This document shows, one piece after another, positions 34,355-42,744 of a stretch of 64,000 nucleotides of DNA. The notes below the pieces were generated by a model that worked only from the letters and a program-made list of their open reading frames with translations, made no database searches and was not told the DNA's origin. This DNA comes from Polycyclovorans sp964425915 (lineage in GTDB: Bacteria > Pseudomonadota > Gammaproteobacteria > Nevskiales > Nevskiaceae). The translations under genes were made by a program, and so were the position numbers. The stretch lies in assembly GCA_964425915.1 (NCBI GenBank), contig CAYROO010000011.1, positions 1 through 64,000 on the forward strand, read 5' to 3'. Positions within the stretch are counted from its first letter, which is position 1, and each line of letters starts with the position of its first letter.

Positions 34355-36859
34355 ATGTCTGTTGCCGAGTTCACCCTTCGCCGCGATACCGATGACACCG
34401 CGATGGCGCGCGCCTGCCAGCAGGCCTGCGATGCCATCGCCCCGGTGTGGCCGTTGGATCGGTCCATCGCGGTCAACCCACACTGGCAACGGATCGGTTT
34501 GCCGGTGCGAACGGTGGCGGCACGTATGGCGGTGCTGGCCGGAATCGAGGTGTTGCCACCGCGGTCACGCATGCGGGAGGCCTGGCAATCGGGTCGCATC
34601 ACACCTGCAGATCTGCGCGACGCGCTGCTACGTTCGCCAGACGCGCAGGGTCTGACCGAGGCGGACTGTATCCAGGCTCTGGATCAGTCAGTCGATATCG
34701 CGCCACTGCCTTTGTTGATCGACTTACTGGACCAAGACCCGAAGCGGCATAGCCGGCTGTCGTGGCGGCAGGCGATCATTCAGCAGGTCAGTCAGAGCTG
34801 CGCGGCGTATTTCGACCAGCATCAGGCCGAATGGCACCCGGATCGAAGTCGGGGACTCTATGCCTTCTGGCATGAGGCACTGCGTAACGATCACGGCATC
34901 GGATTGCTGATGGGCTTGCCGCGCATCGGGCGCGTGTTGTCAGCGGTCCCCGAGAGCCGTGCCGCTGCCGAGCAGTGGGCTTTGCAGCGCCTGGGTTTGC
35001 CGCCTACCGTGTGGGCCGACTACCTGGAAGCCGTGCTGCTGACGATCAACGGCTGGGCATCATGGTGTGCCTATCTCGGATGGCAGGCGCGTCTGGCCGG
35101 TGGCGAGGATCAACACCTGCGCGAGTTGTTGGCCATCCGGCTGGCCTGGGGCGCCATCCTGCTGGAGTACCAGCGCCAGACCGACACCGGCCCTGCCTTC
35201 GATACGTTGCGGACGGCTTGGGCCACGGCACCTCAGCGGTTGGCAGAGGCTGAGACACGGCTGGTGGTGGACGAGGTCTGGCAATCGTCCTACGAAATCG
35301 GCTTCCAGCGGGATCTCGCGCGGCAGTTGTCGGCGCCGGGTGGCGCTGCCGGCCCAGCGGACGCACCGGAGGTGCAGGCGGCGTTTTGCATCGATGTGCG
35401 AAGCGAGCCGCTACGCCGGGCGCTGGAGGCGGTTTGGCCGGCGGTCCAGACATTGGGGTTTGCAGGCTTTTTTGGATTGCCCATCGCCTATACGCCATTG
35501 GCGACCACGGCTCGGCGTCCGCAGTTGCCAGGGCTGCTTGCGCCCTCGGTGGAGGTGGGCGATCGCGTGCGGATGCCGACCGGGTCATCGGCCGCCGCGG
35601 CCGCTGCACACCAGCAGGCCGCCCAGCAGACGCGGCTGAACCGACTTGCACGTGTGGATCAGTGGTCCGCGGGCAATCGCTGGCCAGGGGCAAGCTTTTC
35701 GTTTGTGGAAGCCGCAGGGCTCGGCTATCTCGGCAAGCTCGGCCGGTGGCTTCACCCTGGCCAGCAGGGGCGTCCGCGCGATGACCTCGCAGGTCTTGCC
35801 GCGCGCTATCGGATGCTGTGCCGGCCCCAGGTTCAGGGGATGCGCTTGGACGACAAGATCGCACTGGCGGCAGGCGTGCTTCGCGCCATGGGCCTGGACC
35901 GCCAGCTGGCGCCCTTGGTGCTGCTGGTGGGTCACGGCAGCCAAACTGCCAACAACGCACATGCCGCCTCGCTCGATTGCGGCGCCTGCTGCGGCCAGAG
36001 CGGCGAGGTCAATGCGCGCAGTCTGGCACAGCTGCTGAATGATCCAGCGGTGCGGGCGGGCTTGCAGCGGATGCAGATTCATGTGCCAGCAACCACATGG
36101 TTCCTCGCCGCTCTCCACAACACCACCACCGACGACATCGAGGTGTTCGACCTGGATCTCGCGCCGGCCACCGCCCTCGGTCGCTGGAATCGGCTGACGC
36201 CGGTGATTGCACAGGCCTGCGATCAGGTCCGGCGGCTACGTGCGCCGAGCCTGGGATTGAGCCCGAGGCTGGCAGTCGATGAGCTGAGGGTTCGACTGCG
36301 CCGCCGCGCCAACGACGGAGCAGAGACGCGACCTGAATGGGGTCTGGCCGGTAACGCAGCGTTTCTGATGGCCCCACGCTGGCGCAGTCGCGGGGCAGGG
36401 CTGAACGGGCGGGTGTTCCTGCACGACTACGATGCCGCTCAGGATCAGGACGGCAGCCAGCTGGAGCTGCTGATGACCGCGCCGATGGTGGTTGCCCACT
36501 GGATCAATTGGCAATACCACGCCTCGACTTGCGCGCCGGATCGTCTGGGCAGCGGCAACAAGCTGCTGCACAACGTGGTGGGCGGTACGCTTGGGGTGTT
36601 TGAAGGCAATGGCGGTGATCTGCGGATCGGACTGTCGCGTCAGTCACTGCACGATGGCGTGCGCTGGATGCACGAACCCCTGCGCTTGACGGTGGTCATC
36701 GATGCGCCGCAGGCGGCTATCGCAACAGTCATCGCGAAACACGAGAAGGTTCGCCAGCTGGTGGACAACGGCTGGCTGCATTTGTGGCGATTCGAAGGTG
36801 TCGGCTTCCAGCGCTATCAATTAGGCAGCTGGAGAACCTTGGCGTTCTCTGTGCCATGA
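34355..36859 (+). CDS. dabA: DabA, zinc-containing carbonic-anhydrase-like subunit (DUF2309)
   Basis: An 834-residue cytoplasmic-side protein. The zinc ligands of a beta-carbonic-anhydrase-like site are present: Cys345 and Asp347 in FCIDVRSEPLR, His527 in VGHGSQ and Cys542 in SLDCGACCGQ, with the His-Cys spacing of 15 found in Halothiobacillus DabA2. It hydrates CO2 in a vectorial reaction with DabB. The ATG has a strong GGAGG site. It overlaps the next gene by 4 bases. Confidence 0.95.
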   Translation: MSVAEFTLRRDTDDTAMARACQQACDAIAPVWPLDRSIAVNPHWQRIGLPVRTVAARMAVLAGIEVLPPRSRMREAWQSGRITPADLRDALLRSPDAQGLTEADCIQALDQSVDIAPLPLLIDLLDQDPKRHSRLSWRQAIIQQVSQSCAAYFDQHQAEWHPDRSRGLYAFWHEALRNDHGIGLLMGLPRIGRVLSAVPESRAAAEQWALQRLGLPPTVWADYLEAVLLTINGWASWCAYLGWQARLAGGEDQHLRELLAIRLAWGAILLEYQRQTDTGPAFDTLRTAWATAPQRLAEAETRLVVDEVWQSSYEIGFQRDLARQLSAPGGAAGPADAPEVQAAFCIDVRSEPLRRALEAVWPAVQTLGFAGFFGLPIAYTPLATTARRPQLPGLLAPSVEVGDRVRMPTGSSAAAAAAHQQAAQQTRLNRLARVDQWSAGNRWPGASFSFVEAAGLGYLGKLGRWLHPGQQGRPRDDLAGLAARYRMLCRPQVQGMRLDDKIALAAGVLRAMGLDRQLAPLVLLVGHGSQTANNAHAASLDCGACCGQSGEVNARSLAQLLNDPAVRAGLQRMQIHVPATTWFLAALHNTTTDDIEVFDLDLAPATALGRWNRLTPVIAQACDQVRRLRAPSLGLSPRLAVDELRVRLRRRANDGAETRPEWGLAGNAAFLMAPRWRSRGAGLNGRVFLHDYDAAQDQDGSQLELLMTAPMVVAHWINWQYHASTCAPDRLGSGNKLLHNVVGGTLGVFEGNGGDLRIGLSRQSLHDGVRWMHEPLRLTVVIDAPQAAIATVIAKHEKVRQLVDNGWLHLWRFEGVGFQRYQLGSWRTLAFSVP

Positions 36860-37710
36860 GCGCCCCGTATTCGCCCTATGCCGGGTGTGTGGCTGCGCTG
36901 CTCACTCAGCATGGCAAGGAAAAGCTGGTGGCCCCGGTTCTTGCCTCGGCGCTGGGCTGTCGCATCGAACATGTGACGGGTTTCGATACCGATCGTTTGG
37001 GCACGTTCACCCGGGACATTCCGCGCGACGGATCGCAACGGGACGCCGCGCGCAAGAAAGCACGTATCGGCATGTCACTGGCCGGGCTTCCGATCGGGAT
37101 GGCCAGCGAGGGAGCGTTCGGTCAGGACCCGATCGCCGGCATGCTGCCATGGAATATCGAAGTGTTGCTGTGGATCGATCAGCGACGTGAGCTGGAAGTG
37201 GTGGGATTTGCGCAAGGCCCGGCCTGTCATGCGCATCAGTGCTGCGATGATTGGGCAGCGCTCGAGGCCTTCGCACGTAAGGTGGGCTTCCCTGCTCAGC
37301 AGCTGGTGCTGCGCCCGGATCACGTCGATCACCCTGTGGTGGCCAAGGACATGCACGACTGGGCCGCGCTCGCAGCTGCCTTTGAGGAGATGCGGGCGTG
37401 GTCCAACACCGCGCGGGTCGCGGTCGAGACCGACGGCCGTGCGCACGCCAACCCCACTCGCCAGGCGATGATTCGTGCCGCTGCACAGGATCTGGTGGCA
37501 CGACTCGGCCGTGCCTGCCCCGCGTGCGGCGCTCCCGGGTTCGGCCAGGTCGCAGCGGTTCCTGGCTTGACATGTATCAACTGCGACACGCCGACTTCGC
37601 AGGCTCGGGCGGATCGGCTTGGCTGCCCAGCCTGCGGCTACCAGACCGACCAGCAGCGCAGCGGCCCGACGACCGCAGATCCCGCCCACTGCCCACGGTG
37701 CAATCCATGA
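36856..37710 (+). CDS. DUF6671 family protein with C-terminal zinc ribbons
   Basis: A 284-residue protein of unknown function. The first ~230 residues match DUF6671: LLTQHGKEKLVAPVLASALGC, then FDTDRLGTFTRDIPR and LPIGMASEGAFGQDP. The last ~60 residues contain two zinc-ribbon pairs, CPACG...CINCD and CPACG...CPRCN. Its ATG overlaps the dabA stop and its own stop overlaps sua5, so it is translated as part of the dab operon. The coupling hints at a role near bicarbonate or RNA metabolism but proves nothing. Confidence 0.75.
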   Translation: MSAPYSPYAGCVAALLTQHGKEKLVAPVLASALGCRIEHVTGFDTDRLGTFTRDIPRDGSQRDAARKKARIGMSLAGLPIGMASEGAFGQDPIAGMLPWNIEVLLWIDQRRELEVVGFAQGPACHAHQCCDDWAALEAFARKVGFPAQQLVLRPDHVDHPVVAKDMHDWAALAAAFEEMRAWSNTARVAVETDGRAHANPTRQAMIRAAAQDLVARLGRACPACGAPGFGQVAAVPGLTCINCDTPTSQARADRLGCPACGYQTDQQRSGPTTADPAHCPRCNP

Positions 37711-38792
37711 GTGCGAATCCGTTGATTGGCGACCTGGCGGCGCCCGCGTGCCTGCCGGGGGTGCATCCGCAGACGCTCCCCGAAGCGACGCTGCGCGAAG
37801 CCGTGCATCACCTGCGTAGGGGCGGGCTGGTCGCTTTCCCGACCGAAACCGTCTACGGCCTCGGGGCCAATGCACGGAATCCCGACGCGGTGGCACGGGT
37901 GTTCGCTGCCAAGGGCCGACCCAGCAACCACCCGTTGATCGTACATTTGGGCGACTCCGCTCAAATCCATGATTGGGCGGCAGAAGTTACCCTCGCTGCG
38001 CGGGCCCTGGTGCGCCACTTCTGGCCTGGGCCCTTGACGCTGATTCTGCCGAGGCGACCGGAGGTGCATGACGCGGTGACTGGGGGTCTCGACTCGGTCG
38101 CGCTGCGGGTGCCGGCGCATCCTGTGGCGCGCGCGTTGCTGCAAGCCTTCGGTGGCGGAATCGCGGCGCCGTCCGCGAATCGCTACGGGCGGGTCAGCCC
38201 GACCTGCGCGGCGCATGTCTGCGAAGAGCTGGGCGATGCGGTGGACCTGGTGGTGGACGGCGGCGCCTGTCCGGTCGGCATCGAGTCCACGATTGTCGAC
38301 CTCTCGGCGGGTGTGCTGCGGTTGCTGCGGCCCGGCGCCATCTCGGCGGCCGATCTGACAGCGGTGACCGGCCAACCTTGCTTGGGACCGCAGGCACCCG
38401 GAGCGCCCCGCGCACCCGGGAGCGCGGTCTCCCACTACGCACCGATAGCCCGGGTGGTACTCGCCACGCCGCAAACGATGGGCCGGCAATTGTGGTCCGT
38501 GATGAAAAACCACGCGCGGGTCGGCTTGCTCTCGAGTACCGCCCCGGACCACTTGCCGACATCGGTGACCTGGTTGGCCTTGCCGCATTCCCTCGAAGGA
38601 CAGGCGAACGCTCTCTATGGCCGACTGCGGGCGGCCGATCATCTCGGCCTGCAAGCGGTGGTGGCGGTACTGCCACCTGCGATTGGCATTGGTGTGGCCA
38701 TTCAGGACCGCCTGCGCAGAGCGGCCGGATGTGGACTGTCATTCAATACAATGGCGGCCTTTCCCGAGCCGGAGTTGTCCGATGTCCGCTGA
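37707..38792 (+). CDS. sua5: L-threonylcarbamoyladenylate synthase, long (Sua5-type)
   Basis: A 361-residue Sua5/YrdC-family enzyme that makes threonylcarbamoyl-AMP from threonine, ATP and bicarbonate for tRNA t6A. The YrdC domain spans ~25-210 (LVAFPTETVYGLGANA, KGRPSNHPLIVHL, SANRYGRVSPT). The C-terminal Sua5 domain follows from SHYAPIARVVLATP. The substrate bicarbonate gives a plausible link to the DabAB pump with which it is coupled. It overlaps pyrC by 11 bases. Confidence 0.93.
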   Translation: MSANPLIGDLAAPACLPGVHPQTLPEATLREAVHHLRRGGLVAFPTETVYGLGANARNPDAVARVFAAKGRPSNHPLIVHLGDSAQIHDWAAEVTLAARALVRHFWPGPLTLILPRRPEVHDAVTGGLDSVALRVPAHPVARALLQAFGGGIAAPSANRYGRVSPTCAAHVCEELGDAVDLVVDGGACPVGIESTIVDLSAGVLRLLRPGAISAADLTAVTGQPCLGPQAPGAPRAPGSAVSHYAPIARVVLATPQTMGRQLWSVMKNHARVGLLSSTAPDHLPTSVTWLALPHSLEGQANALYGRLRAADHLGLQAVVAVLPPAIGIGVAIQDRLRRAAGCGLSFNTMAAFPEPELSDVR

Positions 38793-39834
38793 AGCTGTCC
38801 AACGCCTCACCCTGACCCGGCCGGATGACTGGCACGTGCATCTACGTGACGGCGCGGCGCTCGGTATGACGGTGCCAGACATGGCGCGGCAATTCGGGCG
38901 CGCCATCGTCATGCCCAACCTGAAGCCGCCGGTGACCACCACAGCGCAGGCGCTGGCCTATCGCGAGCGGATTGTGGCGGCGGTTCCGGCAGGTGCGGCA
39001 TTCGAGCCGTTGATGACGCTGTATCTCACCGATCGCACTCCGCCTGCCGAGATTGCTGAGGCCAAGGCTAGCGGTAAGGTGTTCGCGGTGAAGTGGTATC
39101 CGGCCGGCGCCACCACCAACTCCGACCACGGGGTCACCGACATCCGCCGTTGCGAAGCGACGCTGGCGGCGATGGCGGAACACGATGTGCCGCTGCTGGT
39201 GCATGGTGAAGTCACCGATCCGGCGGTGGACGTGTTCGACCGTGAGCACGTGTTCATCGAGCAACTGCTGAAACCCTTGGTCGACCGTCATCCGAAGCTG
39301 CGCGTGGTGCTGGAGCACATCACCACCCGGCAGGCGGTCGAGTTCGTCAGCGCCGCCAATGGGCCGGTGGCGGCCACCATCACCGCCCATCACTTGTTGC
39401 TGAACCGCAATGCCATGTTCACCGGGGGCATGCGGCCGCACCATTACTGTCTGCCTGTGATCAAGCGCGAAACCCATCGCCAGGCATTGCTGCAGGCGGC
39501 CACCAGCGGCAATCCGAGATTCTTCCTGGGGACGGACAGCGCGCCGCATGCGAGGCGGGACAAGGAGTCGGCCTGTGGTTGTGCCGGGATCTACACCGCA
39601 CATGCCGCCATCGAGCTGTATGCCGAGGCCTTCGACAGCGTCGGCGCGCTGGACCGACTGGAAGCATTTGCCAGCCATTTCGGGCCGGACTTCTATCGGC
39701 TGCCACGCAATACCGCGCGCATCACTCTGGAGCGCCGACCCTGGACGGTGCCCGCAGTTCTTGGATTTGGCGACACCGAATTGGTCCCGATGCGTGCCGC
39801 AGATACTGTGGCCTGGTGTCTTTCAAGCGCCTAG
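38782..39834 (+). CDS. pyrC: dihydroorotase PyrC (class II)
   Basis: A 350-residue zinc amidohydrolase that closes carbamoyl-aspartate to dihydroorotate in pyrimidine synthesis. The metal motif DDWHVHLRD has His18 and His20 in the expected place, the carbamylated Lys lies in FAVKWYPAGATTNS, and ITAHHLL and GTDSAPH supply further ligands. The length matches E. coli PyrC (348). The ATG follows GGAG. Its substrate also derives from bicarbonate, in keeping with the upstream genes. Confidence 0.95.
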   Translation: MSAEAVQRLTLTRPDDWHVHLRDGAALGMTVPDMARQFGRAIVMPNLKPPVTTTAQALAYRERIVAAVPAGAAFEPLMTLYLTDRTPPAEIAEAKASGKVFAVKWYPAGATTNSDHGVTDIRRCEATLAAMAEHDVPLLVHGEVTDPAVDVFDREHVFIEQLLKPLVDRHPKLRVVLEHITTRQAVEFVSAANGPVAATITAHHLLLNRNAMFTGGMRPHHYCLPVIKRETHRQALLQAATSGNPRFFLGTDSAPHARRDKESACGCAGIYTAHAAIELYAEAFDSVGALDRLEAFASHFGPDFYRLPRNTARITLERRPWTVPAVLGFGDTELVPMRAADTVAWCLSSA

Positions 39835-39848
39835 GGTTCGGGCGGTGA

Positions 39849-39870
39849 GACCCGCGGTCTGTCGCGGGTC
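39849..39870 (+). terminator. hairpin after pyrC, possible terminator without a U-run
   Basis: GACCCGC and GCGGGTC form a perfect 7-bp stem with an 8-base loop, 15 bases after the pyrC stop. No T-run follows, so it might act as a Rho-linked stop or an RNA end stabiliser. The rest of the 258-base gap shows no recognisable gene apart from the micro-ORF noted before 40092. Confidence 0.4.
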
Positions 39871-40091
39871 GCCGAACAAGGGCGCGCGCTGCGGCCATCG
39901 GCATGCCGCCGCTCGTCCGGGCTGGCGCCACCGGCCGTCCCGCTTTGGCGTTCCCGTCGGAAGTGATCGGCCCTCCATCGGCGATCAGCCGACCGCGCGT
40001 CGGAGGAACGGCAGATCCGGCGGACGTCTCGGCTACCCTTGCACGCTTACGAACGTCGGCAGGAGGCCGCGATGCGCCGAGGATTTCGACC

Positions 40092-40220
40092 ATGAGAATC
40101 GTCGCCATGATGGCCGCTGCGGTCGCCCTGCTGATGGTGGTCCTGCTCCTGCAGGATGTCCTGGACACGCCGGCAGCGGCTGAGACCGAGACACTTCCCG
40201 CCGAGGTTTCCCCGCCGTAG
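40092..40220 (+). CDS. putative 42-residue single-pass membrane peptide
   Basis: The frame MRIVAMMAAAVALLMVVLLLQ continues with DVLDTPAAAETETLPAEVSPP: one transmembrane helix with a short acidic tail. A seven-codon frame (MRRGFRP) starts at 40072 behind a perfect AGGAGG and its stop overlaps this ATG (ATGA), so translation could be coupled. I do not recognise it; it could be noise. Confidence 0.4.
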   Translation: MRIVAMMAAAVALLMVVLLLQDVLDTPAAAETETLPAEVSPP

Positions 40221-40224
40221 CCGG

Positions 40225-40980
40225 CTAATGCCCGGCGGCCCCCAAGCCCATCCACAGCGCCATCGCCACCATCATCAGGTTTTCGGTGAGCGAGACGAAG
40301 CCCAGCGGCACCTGACTGTTGCCGCCAACACAGGCGCATTTCAGTTCTCGCTTGTCGATGTAGACCGCCTTGAACACCGAGACGGCTCCGACACTGCCGA
40401 TGAACAGCGCCAGCGGCACCGATACCCAGCTGAGCATCCCGCCCACCATCAGCACCCCTGCCAGGGCTTCCGCATACGGATACAGGGTGGCGTACGGCAC
40501 CCAGCGCTTCGCTAGCAGATCGTAGTTGAGGAACATGGTGGCGAAACGGTCGACATCCTGTAGCTTCAGCAAGGCCAGCACCACCATCGAGAAAGCGATG
40601 AACCACTCGGCGGCCTGCACTGTGAAGGACTGTCCCAGTGTCGCCTGACTCGCCGCCAGCGCCATCAGGGCGGTGAGGCTGAACAAGGCGATGACGGGCC
40701 GGTAGGAGGTGGCATTCGCGGCACGGACCGGCAGACCGAGATGGCGCCGAAGATCCTCGTAGCCACCGATGCGCTGGCCATCGATGAACACCTGCGGCGT
40801 AGTGCTGACGCCCTGCTCGGCCTTGAAGGCCTCGGTTTCCGCCTTCGAGGTCAGGGGGTGGTCATTCACCTGAAATCCGGTCCGCTTCAGCAAGTGCCGC
40901 GCCTTCAGGCCGTAAGGACACTGATGGGAAGGCATCACCATACGGTAGAGGTCGGCGGTGCGAGGGGCGTGATGCGACAT
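40225..40980 (-). CDS. glutaredoxin-MauE fusion protein
   Basis: A 251-residue protein with an N-terminal glutaredoxin domain (CPYG at residues 21-24, TTPQVFIDGQRIGGYEDLRRHLG) and a C-terminal four-helix MauE/DoxX-like membrane domain that includes a CAC pair (KCACVGGNS). It probably shuttles electrons across or at the inner membrane. It is transcribed from a MerR-type promoter, and the regulator gene lies opposite, so expression likely responds to a metal or redox signal. Confidence 0.85.
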   Translation of the reverse strand: MSHHAPRTADLYRMVMPSHQCPYGLKARHLLKRTGFQVNDHPLTSKAETEAFKAEQGVSTTPQVFIDGQRIGGYEDLRRHLGLPVRAANATSYRPVIALFSLTALMALAASQATLGQSFTVQAAEWFIAFSMVVLALLKLQDVDRFATMFLNYDLLAKRWVPYATLYPYAEALAGVLMVGGMLSWVSVPLALFIGSVGAVSVFKAVYIDKRELKCACVGGNSQVPLGFVSLTENLMMVAMALWMGLGAAGH

Positions 40981-41009
40981 GGCAAGCTCCTTGTGCGGTT
41001 GTTGCGCTC

Positions 41010-41041
41010 ACTCTACGCTCCGTACCATGGTACGGAGTCAA
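41010..41041 (-). promoter_or_regulatory. mer-type promoter of the glutaredoxin-MauE gene
   Basis: Reading toward the glutaredoxin gene there is TTGACT, a 20-base spacer that holds the MerR operator, and TAGAGT. Over-long spacers (19-20) with a dyad between -35 and -10 are the mark of promoters that MerR proteins activate by DNA distortion. Confidence 0.8.
41018..41037. promoter_or_regulatory. perfect 20-base palindromic MerR operator containing the merR start codon
   Basis: CTCCGTACCATGGTACGGAG is a perfect palindrome very close to the Tn501/Tn21 mer operator (TCCGTAC...GTACGGA). The central ATG at 41027 is the probable start codon of the regulator, so the protein would cover its own initiation region. 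Confidence 0.85.
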
Positions 41042-41431
41042 GACGAAGCCGGGTACAGCATCCGCCAGTTGGCCGAGGCCGGTGGCGTGGGTGTGGAAAC
41101 CATCCGCTTCTACCAGCGCAAGGGCCTGATGGCGGTGCCGGCCAAAGGCATCGGCATTCGGCGGTACGGGGACGCCGCGCTGCGCCGCTTGCAGTTTATC
41201 CGGCAGGCGCAGGGCGCCGGGTTCACGCTGGAAGAGATTCGCGAGCTGCTGGCACTGGATGCCAGCGAGGACCGGCTGCGGGCGCGGGCGCTAGCCGATG
41301 CGCGCATTGCCGCCCTGGATCAGCAGATCGAACGCCTGGTGACCGCACGGGAGGCCTTGAAACGGCTGGCGCGCAGCTGTGCCGAGGATGGGCAGGGCCC
41401 GTGCCCGATCCTCACCGCCTTTGACCGCTAG
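41027..41431 (+). CDS. MerR-family regulator, mercury-type DNA domain
   Basis: A 134-residue MerR regulator. YSIRQLAEAGGVGVETIRFYQRKGLM is nearly the MerR helix-turn-helix, and a dimerisation helix follows. The C-terminus has CAEDGQGPC, equivalent to MerR Cys117 and Cys126, but no Cys occurs where MerR has Cys82, so a classical trigonal Hg(II) site is incomplete. It may sense another metal or a redox state. I used ATG 41027 because no other start lies just before the domain; TTG 40991 and ATG 40979 in frame are less likely. Confidence 0.85.
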   Translation: MVRSQDEAGYSIRQLAEAGGVGVETIRFYQRKGLMAVPAKGIGIRRYGDAALRRLQFIRQAQGAGFTLEEIRELLALDASEDRLRARALADARIAALDQQIERLVTAREALKRLARSCAEDGQGPCPILTAFDR

Positions 41432-41784
41432 GGCGCAAGCTGAGCCAGGATGGCGTCGGCGTCCTTGCGTGCAAAGCCGACCATGAGGCGCCCATCGGCA
41501 TCAATCACCGGCCGCTTCACCAGTGAGGGTTCGCGCGCCACCAGGGCGGCCGCTGCGGCATCGGTCAGACGGTCACGCAGAGCCGGGTCGAGCTTGCGCC
41601 AGGTGGTCCCGGCGCGGTTGATGACGGTATCCACACCGAGGGTGTCGATCCACTGCCGCGCTAGCGATTCCGGCAGGCCATCTGTCTTGAAGTTGTGGAA
41701 GCGGTGGGCGATGCCTGCCTGGTCCAGCGCCTGGCGCGCACGCTTGACGGTATCGCAGTTGGGAATGCCGTAGAGGGTGATCAT
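41428..41784 (-). CDS. ArsC/Spx-family protein (YffB-like)
   Basis: A 118-residue thioredoxin-fold protein of the ArsC/Spx group. ITLYGIPNCDTVKRARQALDQAG carries a single Cys in the active-site position, and LVKRPVIDADGRLMVGF matches the usual second half. Arsenate reductase residues are not complete, so the activity is probably thiol-linked and GSH-dependent. The stop overlaps the convergent MerR stop by 4 bases. A GTG 12 bases upstream is an alternative start. Confidence 0.85.
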   Translation of the reverse strand: MITLYGIPNCDTVKRARQALDQAGIAHRFHNFKTDGLPESLARQWIDTLGVDTVINRAGTTWRKLDPALRDRLTDAAAAALVAREPSLVKRPVIDADGRLMVGFARKDADAILAQLAP

Positions 41785-41811
41785 GGGCGGCTGCACGAGA
41801 AGGGGCCGACA

Positions 41812-42690
41812 TTATCCCCGACGCAGCCCGATCCAGACGCCGAGTGCGGCGAGGGCGAAGCCGAGCGCCTCTCGCGCGCCAAACGCGGTGCCGAGCACCA
41901 GCGCTGCCATCACCGCGGTGACCGGCGGTACCAGATAGAACAGGCCGGCGACGCGTGCCGCCGCACCGCGCCCCAGCAACCACAGGTACAGCAGCAGTCC
42001 GGCGCAGGCGTTGACCAGAATCACCCACAGAAGACCGCCCACCGACGCCGCATTGGCCTGGAACTGAAAGCCTTCCACGCCGATGGCGAGTGGCAGCAGG
42101 ACCACACCCGAGGCGAGCAGCTGCATCAGCAGTGACAGCCGCGGATCCAATGCGGTGTTGTGGTGCTTTTGGTAAAGGGTGCCGCCGCTGAGTGACAACA
42201 GCGCACAGGCCATCAGCAGATATCCAAGCAGGCTGGCCGGGACCAGCAGCGCAGGGCCAATCACCAGCAGCACGCCGGCAAGGCCGATGGCCAGCCCGGG
42301 CAGGGTCCAGCGGGTCATGCGCTCGCCCAGCAGCAGTGCGGCGCCGAGTGTCGTGACCAGCGGCATCAGGCCGGCGATCAGGCCCGCCACTGCCGCCGAT
42401 ACGCCCATGCGCATGCCAGAGTAGGTGAAAGCGAAAAAGCCACCCTGCAGCAGGATGCCGGCGACGGCAGCATGCCCCAGCGCACGCCGCGAGACCCGTG
42501 CCGTCGGTCGCGCCCATAGCCACAGGCCGATGATGGCGCCGGCGCCCAAGAAGCGCAGCACCGCGACCGTGAAGGGTTCGCCACCGCGCAGCGCGAAATC
42601 CACCGCGATATAGCCGCTGCTCCAAAGCACGACGAACAGCAGGCCGCCGAGCGTGTCGGCGCGGGCATCAGGCGGGGTGGGGGACGACAT
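41812..42690 (-). CDS. EamA/DMT-superfamily transporter
   Basis: A 292-residue protein with ten hydrophobic helices in two EamA repeats (GGLLFVVLWSSGYIAVDFALRGG, and GGTLYQKHHNTALDP between the halves). It would export or import a small metabolite through the inner membrane; the substrate is unknown. ATG 42690 begins MSSPTPPDA; a start 36 bases earlier is possible. Confidence 0.88.
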   Translation of the reverse strand: MSSPTPPDARADTLGGLLFVVLWSSGYIAVDFALRGGEPFTVAVLRFLGAGAIIGLWLWARPTARVSRRALGHAAVAGILLQGGFFAFTYSGMRMGVSAAVAGLIAGLMPLVTTLGAALLLGERMTRWTLPGLAIGLAGVLLVIGPALLVPASLLGYLLMACALLSLSGGTLYQKHHNTALDPRLSLLMQLLASGVVLLPLAIGVEGFQFQANAASVGGLLWVILVNACAGLLLYLWLLGRGAAARVAGLFYLVPPVTAVMAALVLGTAFGAREALGFALAALGVWIGLRRG

Positions 42691-42744
42691 GGCGCGGCAT
42701 GCTAGCGCCTTCGCAGGCGAGGGCATAGCGGAGCTGGGCCGTGG

